A stretch of DNA of 64,000 bases, from contig JAVJSN010000010.1 of assembly GCA_040219355.1 (NCBI GenBank), positions 248,001-312,000 on the forward strand, written 5' to 3'. The position numbers and the translations under genes were made by a program. The notes under the pieces are model-generated. The model saw only the letters and a list, made by a program, of their open reading frames with translations. It searched no databases and was not told where the DNA came from. This document shows positions 42,733 through 49,781 of this stretch, in pieces (positions within the stretch are counted from its first letter, which is position 1; every line of letters begins with the position of its first letter). Source of the stretch: MH13 sp040219355 (GTDB taxonomy: Bacteria; Pseudomonadota; Alphaproteobacteria; Rhizobiales; MH13).

Positions 42733-44016
42733 ATGAAAAAGACCCTCCTCGCAACCTCTGCACTGGCGGCCATGATGGCCGGTACAGCGCTTGTTCCTGC
42801 CACCGCTTCGGCGCAAGAAATCCGTTTCATGTGCTATTCCGACGGCAATGAGTGCGAAGTCTATGACGATGTGATCAATCGTTTTGAAGAAGCCAACCCT
42901 GGCGTCACCGTCGCCATCGATGTGGTGCCCTACCAGGCGATCCTGGAAAACCTGCCGGTGCAGCTTGCCGCTGGCGAAGGCCCTGACCTTGCCAAGGTGA
43001 CCGATCTGGGTGGCCTCAACGAATATTATCTCGATCTGGAGCCCTATGTGGATGCCAGCTATTGGGAAGAAAGCTTCGGCGGCACGCTTGATTGGTACCG
43101 TGGAGGCGACGACCGCCAGGGCATCTACGGCATGCACTCTCAGCTGACCGTCACTGGTGCCTTCGTCAACGCAACCCTGTTCGAGCAGGCCGGTGTGGAC
43201 CTGCCAGGCGAAGGTGCGACCTGGGAAGATTGGGCTGAAGCCTCTCGTCAGGTTGCTGAAGCGACTGGCGCACCCTTCCCGATGGCGATTGACCGCTCCG
43301 GTCACCGTGTCGCAGGACCAGCGATCTCCTACGGCGCAGCGCTGTTCGATGACAATGGCGATGCCATCCTGGTCGATGAAGGCTTTACGGCCTTCGTGCA
43401 GCAGTTTGTCGATTGGCACGAAGATGGCACCATGGCCCGTGACGTTTGGGCCGGTCAGGGCGGCGCGACCTATCAGGATGCTGCCCAGGAGTTCATCAAC
43501 GGCGACCTCGTCTTCTACTATTCAGGCAGCTGGCAGGTCGGCCGCATGGACGAGCAAGTCGGTGACTTCTTCGATTGGCAGGTCGTCGGATCGCCTTGCG
43601 GTCCAGCTGGCGCGTGCTCCGGCATGCCAGGTGGCGCAGGTATCGTTGGCTTTGCCGAAACCGAGCACCCTGAAGAAGTGGCAGCTTTGATCGACTTCCT
43701 GGCGCAGGAAGAGGTTTATGCCGAAGTGGCCGCACGCACCCGCAACATCCCAGCGCATCTGGGCGTGGCTGCGGCCGGTGTTGAGTTCCAGGACGCATCT
43801 GAACAGGCACAAGGTGCCCTCAACGCATTTGCTGGTTCTTTGCCGGAAATCGCCCCTGCCGCGTTTGCCTATCAGGGCTATGCGGGCAACCGTGCGATGT
43901 TCGGCATCACTGTCGAGCGCGTCAGCCAAGCCATCGTTGGCGAGCTGAGCGTTGAGGAAGCCATGGAACGCGCATCATCCGATCTCGCCGAAGCCATGGC
44001 CGAGACGGGCAACTAG
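42733..44016 (+). CDS. Sugar ABC transporter, substrate-binding protein
   Basis: A 427-residue family-1 extracellular solute-binding protein. The signal peptide is MKKTLLATSALAAMMAGTAL, ending ATASAQ. Mature segments include EVYDDVINRFEEANPGVTVA, LPVQLAAGEGPDLAKVTDLG and VFYYSGSWQVGRMDEQVGDF. The ATG at 42733 follows GGAGAGAAACAC. It is the first transport gene after the oxidoreductases, so the ligand is probably the substrate of the smo-like enzymes, for example sulfoquinovosyl glycerol as for SmoF; this is inference. Confidence 0.88.
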   Translation: MKKTLLATSALAAMMAGTALVPATASAQEIRFMCYSDGNECEVYDDVINRFEEANPGVTVAIDVVPYQAILENLPVQLAAGEGPDLAKVTDLGGLNEYYLDLEPYVDASYWEESFGGTLDWYRGGDDRQGIYGMHSQLTVTGAFVNATLFEQAGVDLPGEGATWEDWAEASRQVAEATGAPFPMAIDRSGHRVAGPAISYGAALFDDNGDAILVDEGFTAFVQQFVDWHEDGTMARDVWAGQGGATYQDAAQEFINGDLVFYYSGSWQVGRMDEQVGDFFDWQVVGSPCGPAGACSGMPGGAGIVGFAETEHPEEVAALIDFLAQEEVYAEVAARTRNIPAHLGVAAAGVEFQDASEQAQGALNAFAGSLPEIAPAAFAYQGYAGNRAMFGITVERVSQAIVGELSVEEAMERASSDLAEAMAETGN

Positions 44017-44030
44017 GCCGGACCAGACCA

Positions 44031-45101
44031 ATGGTCAGCAACACAGAGGTGGGCGACAACACATCGCCCGCCTCACCCGAACCTTCCCCACAGCAGCCCT
44101 CCAAGGCCGCGCCGGGGAAGGGCGACGGGATCGCCCTTACCCTCCTCTCACCCATCATGCGGGTGATCGAGATACCCTTCTTGGCGCTGCAAAGGATGCT
44201 TGGCGTCAATCGGCTTGCCTGGGTTTTTCTGCTGCCGAACCTTCTTTTATTCGGCCTTTTTGCCTTCCTTCCGATCATTCTCAACCTCTTCTACGCCATG
44301 ACTGGCGGCGACAATGTTCTGCTTGAAAACCGCCCCTTTGTCGGAGCGCAGAATTTCGAGACGCTGAGCAACTGCTCCAATTTCCTCGATCCCAACAGCT
44401 GCCTGCAGGACAAGTTCTGGCGCGCGGTTTGGAACACCACCTGGTTCGTTACGCTTCAGGTTGGCATCATGGTTGGCGTCTCGCTGCTGACCGCCATCAT
44501 CTTGAACCGCGACATTCGCGCCCGCGGCTTTTTTCGCTCGGTCTTCTTCTTTCCGGTTCTCTTATCGCCCGTTGTTGTGGCGCTGATCTGGAAATGGATA
44601 TTGCAGCGCGAGGGCCTGCTGAACGCCTTCCTCGACTGGACAGGCATTGGCGGCACCAACTGGCTGATCGACGCGCAGTGGGCCTTCACCTGGACCGTGT
44701 TCCTGTCGGTTTGGGCCAATATGGGCTTCTACACCCTCATCCTGCTTGCCGGCCTGCAGGCCATTCCGCGCGATGTTTACGAGGCCGCCACCATGGATCG
44801 CGCCTCGGCATGGCGCACCTTCACCAAGATCACCCTGCCGCTTCTCTCACCGACCTTGCTGGTGGTGCTGGTGTTGGCGCTGATCAAGGGCGTCCAGACC
44901 TTCGACGAGGTTTTCGCATTCACCGGCGGTGGACCGGGCACCGCGACCACCTTCATCATCCAGTACATCTATGAGGAAGGCTTTGCCGGGGCACCGCGCC
45001 TGTTCGGCCTCGCTGCCGCTGCCTCACTCATGGTGGCAGGCGTTCTGGTGCTGCTGACGCTGGTGCAGCTGTGGATCAACCGGAGGAACGTCGATGGGTA
45101 A
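44031..45101 (+). CDS. Sugar ABC transporter permease 1 (MalF-like)
   Basis: A 356-residue inner-membrane permease with six core helices and an N-terminal cytoplasmic tail of about 40 polar residues (VSNTEVGDNTSPASPEPSPQ). Segments include LAWVFLLPNLLLFGLFAFLP, GFFRSVFFFPVLLSPVVVAL and the EAA loop QAIPRDVYEAATMDRASAWR, which docks to the ATPase. It starts 14 nt after the binding-protein stop. Repeat DNA separates it from the second permease. Confidence 0.88.
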   Translation: MVSNTEVGDNTSPASPEPSPQQPSKAAPGKGDGIALTLLSPIMRVIEIPFLALQRMLGVNRLAWVFLLPNLLLFGLFAFLPIILNLFYAMTGGDNVLLENRPFVGAQNFETLSNCSNFLDPNSCLQDKFWRAVWNTTWFVTLQVGIMVGVSLLTAIILNRDIRARGFFRSVFFFPVLLSPVVVALIWKWILQREGLLNAFLDWTGIGGTNWLIDAQWAFTWTVFLSVWANMGFYTLILLAGLQAIPRDVYEAATMDRASAWRTFTKITLPLLSPTLLVVLVLALIKGVQTFDEVFAFTGGGPGTATTFIIQYIYEEGFAGAPRLFGLAAAASLMVAGVLVLLTLVQLWINRRNVDG

Positions 45102-45109
45102 CCGGGAGT

Positions 45110-45151
45110 GTTTTCAGCAAAAGTGGGAACCGGTTTTGCGGTTTGAAAACG
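45110..45151. repeat. GTTTTCAGCAAA...GAAAAC palindromic repeat, copy 1
   Basis: A 42-bp element between the two permease genes. Nested arms are GTTTTCA with TGAAAAC, and GCAAAA with TTTTGC. A near-identical element (41 bp) lies at 54123-54163. The shared core is GTTTTCAGCAAA, GGAACCG and TTTTGCG followed by GAAAACG. Confidence 0.7.
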
Positions 45152-45168
45152 CGACAAACAAAGTTGCG

Positions 45169-45201
45169 GCCATTGCGCTGAGCGAAGCGAGGGCCAATGG
45201 C
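45169..45201. promoter_or_regulatory. Inverted repeat covering the permease 2 start codon
   Basis: GCCATTG (45169-45175) and CAATGGC (45195-45201) are perfect 7-bp arms. The ATG of permease 2 (45197-45199) and the Shine-Dalgarno-like GCGAGGG just before it would lie in or next to the hairpin. This could limit translation of permease 2. No experimental basis is available. Confidence 0.4.
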
Positions 45202-46270
45202 TGAAGTGGCGGGTAAGATGACTTTGTGGCAGATGCTGACCGCCACACGCGGCAAGAACGGTAAGCTGCATTGGACCGATTGGGTTTCCTACGGCTATCT
45301 GATTTTTGGCGTCTTCTTGATGTTCTTCCCGGTGGTCTGGCTGCTGATGTCGTCCTTCAAGACCGAGGCCGATCTGCAACGCTATCCGCCAACATTGTTG
45401 CCCTATCAGCAAACCACGGTTGAGCTGCCGGGGATGGATGGACAGTTTCCGCTTTATGAGATCACCGGCGGCGACCATGAGGGCCGTACGCTGGCGCAGC
45501 TGCGCCGCGTCGGGCTGATCGCCCAAATGGTCGACCCCGAAGCGCCTGACGAACGTCTGCGTGTGGACATCGCCGACCGGGAGCCGGTGCAAGAGGTGCG
45601 CCTTGCGGTGGAGAACTACACCGGGCTTTTCGAGCGCTTCAATTTCATGCGCTTCTTCTTCAACTCCACCTTCATCACTGTCACCGCCACGCTGATCATG
45701 CTGCTCGTCAACGCAATGGCGGCCTTTGCGCTCTCAAAATATCAATTCCGAGGACGAACGGCGGTTCTGTTACTGGTCATCGGCACGCTGATGATCCCAC
45801 AGACCGTGGTGCTGGTGCCATTGTTTTTGATCGTTACAGAAATGGGCATGCTGAACTCACTGTGGGGGGTCATCATACCCGGCGCTGCCACGCCCACCGG
45901 GGTGTTCCTGCTGCGCCAATACATGATCACCATACCGGACGAGATTTTGGACGCCGCGCGCATGGACAAGGCCAGCGAGTGGAAGATTTTCTGGCGGATC
46001 ATCATTCCGTTATCGGCACCCGCCATCGCGGTGCTTGCGATCCTTGCCATCATGTGGCGTTGGAACGATTTCCTCTGGCCGCTGATCGTGTTGACCGAAA
46101 CGCAGAACTTCACGCTGCAGTTGGCGCTGAACTCCTTCCAGGGCGAGCTTCAAACCGAATGGTCAAGCCTGCTTGCCATGACGGTGCTGACGCTGTTGCC
46201 CATCGCGCTGGTGTTCATGTTCTTGCAGAAATACATCGCCACGGGCATTGCCAGCACGGGTGGAAAATAG
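45197..46270 (+). CDS. Sugar ABC transporter permease 2 (MalG-like, with periplasmic insertion)
   Basis: A 357-residue permease. The first helix is YGYLIFGVFLMFFPVVWLLM (about residues 30-50). Before the next helix (FFFNSTFITVTATLIMLLVN, about 153) there is a soluble insertion of about 90 residues (VELPGMDGQFPLYEITGGDH through REPVQEVRLAVENYTG). The usual MalG-type linker is shorter. The EAA loop is DEILDAARMDKASEWKIFWR. It follows permease 1 after a 95-bp repeat-containing gap, and its start codon is inside an inverted repeat. Confidence 0.88.
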   Translation: MAEVAGKMTLWQMLTATRGKNGKLHWTDWVSYGYLIFGVFLMFFPVVWLLMSSFKTEADLQRYPPTLLPYQQTTVELPGMDGQFPLYEITGGDHEGRTLAQLRRVGLIAQMVDPEAPDERLRVDIADREPVQEVRLAVENYTGLFERFNFMRFFFNSTFITVTATLIMLLVNAMAAFALSKYQFRGRTAVLLLVIGTLMIPQTVVLVPLFLIVTEMGMLNSLWGVIIPGAATPTGVFLLRQYMITIPDEILDAARMDKASEWKIFWRIIIPLSAPAIAVLAILAIMWRWNDFLWPLIVLTETQNFTLQLALNSFQGELQTEWSSLLAMTVLTLLPIALVFMFLQKYIATGIASTGGK

Positions 46271-46276
46271 AGCGGC

Positions 46277-46379
46277 GCGGTTGTTCATCCTTGCGGGCTC
46301 CGGGCTAAAGCCCAACCGCGAGGAGGAACAGAGCAGAGCGTGGCGAGGATGCGGCGCGGTCGTTCCATAGGAACGGAGC
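46277..46379. repeat. Two copies of the GCGGTTG hairpin repeat after permease 2
   Basis: The first copy, 46277-46334, has GCGGTTG-TTC and GGAA-CAGAGC arms split by a roughly 38-nt loop that contains its own GGGCT-AA-AGCCC hairpin. The second copy, 46356-46379, is GCGGTCG-TTCC-ATA-GGAA-CGGAGC. Both lie in the 156 bp between permease 2 and the ATPase remnant. Confidence 0.7.
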
Positions 46380-46426
46380 GAAGCGAAGCAAAAAATGATC
46401 GGCCAACCGATCACCGGGGGACTACA

Positions 46427-46525
46427 ATGGCCAGCGTTGAGCTGAAAAATCTGAAGAAAGCCCACTGCGGTTGGGCCGAAGGCCCAGAGCCAAAGAACGC
46501 ATCAATGCATCTGGTGGGAGCCTAG
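46427..46525 (+). pseudogene. Decayed N-terminal copy of the ABC ATPase interrupted by a hairpin repeat
   Basis: A 32-codon frame starts MASVELKNLKKA, identical in protein to the first 12 residues of the intact ATPase 103 bp downstream. It then diverges into AHCGWAEGPEPKNASMHLVGA and stops at TAG (46523-46525). In the 12 shared codons, 8 differ and all are synonymous, so this is an old paralogue rather than a fresh duplication. The divergent part is the repeat GCGGTTG-GGCC-GAA-GGCC-CAGAGC (46467-46490). It keeps its own Shine-Dalgarno-like GGGGG before the ATG and may still be translated. Confidence 0.65.
46467..46490. repeat. Hairpin repeat copy with compensatory stem changes
   Basis: GCGGTTG-GGCC-GAA-GGCC-CAGAGC keeps the exact flanks of the family, but its stem is GGCC/GGCC where the common form is TTCC/GGAA. 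Both stem arms changed together, so pairing is preserved. The copy sits inside the decayed ATPase frame. Confidence 0.7.
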
Positions 46526-46529
46526 GGCC

Positions 46530-47618
46530 ATGGCGAGTGTCGAACTAAAAAACTTGAAAAAAGCCTATGGCGATGTCGAGGTAATCCGCGGCATCGACAT
46601 GCAGATCGCCTATGGCGAGTTCTGCGTGTTTGTCGGCCCGTCTGGTTGCGGAAAATCGACGCTGCTACGCATGATATCCGGACTGGAGCCGATCACCTCC
46701 GGCGACATCGAGATCGAAGGCCAGGTCGTCAACACAATCCCCGCCGCCGACCGTGGGCTGGCGATGGTGTTTCAGTCCTACGCGCTCTACCCGCACATGA
46801 CGGTGCGGCAGAACCTTTCGTTCGGGCTGGAAAACATCAACACGCCCAAGGCGCAGATCGCCGAAAAAATTCAAGCCGTGGCCAGCATGTTGCAGATCGA
46901 TATGCTGCTCGATCGTCGGCCCAAGGATCTTTCCGGCGGTCAACGCCAACGCGTCGCCATCGGTCGCGCGGTGGTGCGCGAGCCAAAAGTTTTCCTGTTC
47001 GACGAGCCACTGTCGAACCTTGATGCCGAACTGCGCGTGGATATGCGCGGCGAGATTTCCTCGCTCCACAAGCGCCTCGGCAACACCATGATCTACGTCA
47101 CCCACGATCAGGTCGAAGCCATGACGATGGCCGACAAGATCGCCGTGCTGCGCTTAGGGGTTTTGGAGCAATTTGGCCGTCCCCTCGACCTCTACAACTC
47201 GCCGGCCAACCTGTTCGTCGCCGGCTTCATCGGCTCGCCGAAAATGAACTTTTTGACCGGTGAGATCGACACCTCCAATCGCACGTTGCTGACGCTCGAC
47301 ACGGGCGAGAAAATTTACCTGCCTGCCAACGGTTTCCGCCATCAGGTTGGTCAGAAGGTGACGCTTGGCGTGCGCCCCAACGAGCTGCGGCCCGACCCCA
47401 TCGGTGTGATCGACATGCAGGTTGCCTCTGTCGAACAGCTCGGCAGCGACAGCTATCTCTATGGTGCGCTGAAGGACGGGACCAAGCTTACCGTCCATAA
47501 CCCCGGCCAAACCAAGGTGGAGGCCGGCGAGACCGTCAGTCTTGGCGCTGACCCGTCTGATTTCCACCTGTTTGATACAGCATCCACGTTGACCCTGCGC
47601 GAGGCGCCAGTGGCGTGA
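46530..47618 (+). CDS. Sugar ABC transporter ATPase (UgpC/MalK type)
   Basis: A 362-residue ATPase with the CUT1 layout: an ABC domain (about residues 1-235) followed by a TOBE/OB regulatory domain (about 240-355). Walker A is GPSGCGKST, the Q loop is VFQSYALYPHMT, the signature is LSGGQRQRVAIGRA, Walker B is VFLFDEPLSNLD and the H-loop region is YVTHDQVEAMT. Such ATPases often serve several permease pairs. The galactoside importer at 60-63 kb has no ATPase of its own, so sharing is possible. The mannonate dehydratase gene begins 10 nt later. Confidence 0.93.
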   Translation: MASVELKNLKKAYGDVEVIRGIDMQIAYGEFCVFVGPSGCGKSTLLRMISGLEPITSGDIEIEGQVVNTIPAADRGLAMVFQSYALYPHMTVRQNLSFGLENINTPKAQIAEKIQAVASMLQIDMLLDRRPKDLSGGQRQRVAIGRAVVREPKVFLFDEPLSNLDAELRVDMRGEISSLHKRLGNTMIYVTHDQVEAMTMADKIAVLRLGVLEQFGRPLDLYNSPANLFVAGFIGSPKMNFLTGEIDTSNRTLLTLDTGEKIYLPANGFRHQVGQKVTLGVRPNELRPDPIGVIDMQVASVEQLGSDSYLYGALKDGTKLTVHNPGQTKVEAGETVSLGADPSDFHLFDTASTLTLREAPVA

Positions 47619-47628
47619 TGCGACAGTC

Positions 47629-48828
47629 ATGTTGAGACAGACCTGGCGCTGGTTCGGGCCAGCCGACACAATTTCCATTCCTGAAATCCGCCAGACCGGT
47701 GCTGAAGGCATAGTGTCGGCCTTGCACCACATCGCGCCGGGCGAGGTGTGGACGCCCGAGGAAATCGCCAAACGCAAGCGTGAGATCGAGGGTTCGCCAG
47801 GGTCACCGTCAGGGCTGACATGGGACGTTGTTGAAAGCGTGCCGGTGTCCGAAACGATCAAGACCAAGACCGGCCCAGTTTCCGAGCACTATGAGGCCTA
47901 TAGCCTATCGTTGCGCAACCTTGCCGATCAGGGCCTGAAAACCGTCTGCTACAACTTCATGCCGATCCTCGATTGGACCCGCACCGATCTGGCCGCGCCG
48001 ATGCCGGACGGCGCAACGGCGATGCGCTTCGATATGCTGGAGTTCTGCATCTTCGATGCGCTATTGCTCGCCCGTCCAGGAGCCAATGATGATTATCCGG
48101 TCGAGATGCTTGAAGACGCCCGCGCGGCACTCGCTAGCCTGAGCGACGCTGACAAACAGCGCCTCATCAACAACATCGTGGCCGGGCTGCCCGGCGCCAA
48201 TGACAGCTGGACACTGGACGATGTCCGCGCGCAGCTTGCCACCTACGCTGCCATTGATGCGGACCGCTTGCGCCAGAACCTCATTGATTTCCTGATCGAG
48301 GTCGTGCCCACCGCTGAAGAGGTTGGTGTCCGGCTGTGCTGCCACCCAGACGATCCGCCCTTTTCGCTGCTCGGCCTGCCGCGCGTCATGTCGACAACGG
48401 ACGATTACCTCAGCGTTTTGAATGCGGTGGAAAGCGCCTCCAATGGCGCGACGCTGTGCACCGGGTCGCTGGGCGTGCGCGAGGATTTCGATCCGGTGGA
48501 TTTCGTCGAAAAACTCGGCCCGAAGATCCATTTCGTGCATTTGCGCAACACGCGGCGCACCGAACCGTCCGCCGGTCTCAAATCCAGTTTCTATGAGAGC
48601 CAGCATTTGGGTGGCGACACCGACATGGTCGCCACCATCGCCGCACTGACGGCTGAGCAAACACGTCGTAAGGCCGAAGCTCGCGCAGATTGGCAAATCC
48701 CCATGCGGCCTGATCATGGCCAGGCGATGCTTGACGATCTCAACCGCAACTCCATGCCGGGTTACCCGCTTATCGGGCGAATGCGCGGTTTGGCGGAACT
48801 GCGTGGGATCATGCAGGCGTTGGGGTAA
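47629..48828 (+). CDS. uxuA: Mannonate dehydratase
   Basis: A 399-residue TIM-barrel lyase that converts D-mannonate to 2-keto-3-deoxygluconate in hexuronate breakdown. Typical blocks are LRQTWRWFGPADTISIPEIR, GAEGIVSALHHIAPGEVWTP, TVCYNFMPILDWTRTDLA, GVRLCCHPDDPPFSLLGLPR (metal-binding His) and KIHFVHLRNT. Near the end comes IPMRPDHGQAMLDDL. The length is normal. It closes the operon after the ATPase. Its presence beside a sulfosugar-type enzyme set is unexpected and suggests that a uronic-acid-like intermediate or a second substrate is handled. Confidence 0.92.
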   Translation: MLRQTWRWFGPADTISIPEIRQTGAEGIVSALHHIAPGEVWTPEEIAKRKREIEGSPGSPSGLTWDVVESVPVSETIKTKTGPVSEHYEAYSLSLRNLADQGLKTVCYNFMPILDWTRTDLAAPMPDGATAMRFDMLEFCIFDALLLARPGANDDYPVEMLEDARAALASLSDADKQRLINNIVAGLPGANDSWTLDDVRAQLATYAAIDADRLRQNLIDFLIEVVPTAEEVGVRLCCHPDDPPFSLLGLPRVMSTTDDYLSVLNAVESASNGATLCTGSLGVREDFDPVDFVEKLGPKIHFVHLRNTRRTEPSAGLKSSFYESQHLGGDTDMVATIAALTAEQTRRKAEARADWQIPMRPDHGQAMLDDLNRNSMPGYPLIGRMRGLAELRGIMQALG

Positions 48829-48887
48829 AAAGGATCAGCAGAGGAACCTGTGCGCAACCTGGTGTTTTATCGTGTCTCTTTGACCTT

Positions 48888-49733
48888 TTATGGGTTTGCC
48901 GCCTGCTGAAGCGCCCAGCGTACAAAGTTGCGTTCTCCGCAATCGCAATCAAAGTGCGCGACCTTATTAAGACCTAGATCCAGCATCACTTTTTCGGGGA
49001 ACTGATGTTCGGAGCTGCAACCTTTGCACTCTACGGTAATCATTCGACGACTGAAGAACAGGTCATCGCCCTCGTCTCCGACATCCCATCTTTCAACGCA
49101 TGTAGGATCGATGCAACTGACCACATCTCCGGGCTTAAGGAGTTCTGCTCGTCGCTTAATCATCGCGCCGCAAGTGCACTCGATTGATACCTCTGCACCT
49201 ATTCCGCTGGAGACCAACGTGCCTTTCGACAGTCTTTCAAGCTCTTCTACTGTTTCAGCCAGCTTGACCCGCAGCCTATCAAGGTCGCCATATCTGGATA
49301 GTTGATAACTGTCATCACGAGGCAGCCTCACGTGCAGAAAACTTGATAGCGCGTTCCAAAGCTTGCCTATTCGTTTGGGATCAAAACCGATCTGCGTCCC
49401 AATTTCCTGGTAATCGAGCGAAGCAAACTCTTCCACGGAAAGGTCGCGCTCCCCACCATCGGGCAGGTCTATAGCAACCGAGAGCTTGAACGTGGATGCC
49501 GCATATTGATCAACCTCTTGTATCAGTTGATTCACGATCTCCCGTGGCTGCCACCGCTTTAGATCGGCGTGAGATATGTAATTGTGATGGATACGTAGAC
49601 GGTCGTAACAAATCTGCTCTATAGCCAAACGGCACTCTAACGCCGCATATGTTAGACTGGCACTGCTGTCTTCAATCAGTAATTTGCGGATGAGTTTCAG
49701 GTTTGCTTTTAACCAAATCATCACCATACCCAA
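48888..49733 (-). CDS. Hypothetical protein with C-terminal cysteine clusters
   Basis: A 281-residue protein of no family I recognise. The N-terminal two-thirds is helical (LKLIRKLLIEDSSASLTYAA, LAIEQICYDRLRIHHNYISH, VKLAETVEELERLSKGTLVS). The C-terminal third has cysteine groups likely to bind zinc: ECTCGAM, CIDPTCVERW, CKGCSSEHQF and FDCDCGERNF. Its base composition is clearly AT-richer than its neighbours, which points to recent transfer. It stands alone between uxuA and the protease gene. A defence or stress role is possible, but nothing in the sequence proves it. Confidence 0.7.
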   Translation of the reverse strand: MGMVMIWLKANLKLIRKLLIEDSSASLTYAALECRLAIEQICYDRLRIHHNYISHADLKRWQPREIVNQLIQEVDQYAASTFKLSVAIDLPDGGERDLSVEEFASLDYQEIGTQIGFDPKRIGKLWNALSSFLHVRLPRDDSYQLSRYGDLDRLRVKLAETVEELERLSKGTLVSSGIGAEVSIECTCGAMIKRRAELLKPGDVVSCIDPTCVERWDVGDEGDDLFFSRRMITVECKGCSSEHQFPEKVMLDLGLNKVAHFDCDCGERNFVRWALQQAANP

Positions 49734-49781
49734 AAATATAATCCGATATTTGTTCTTAGCAGCTGATATACCAGCGCACGA

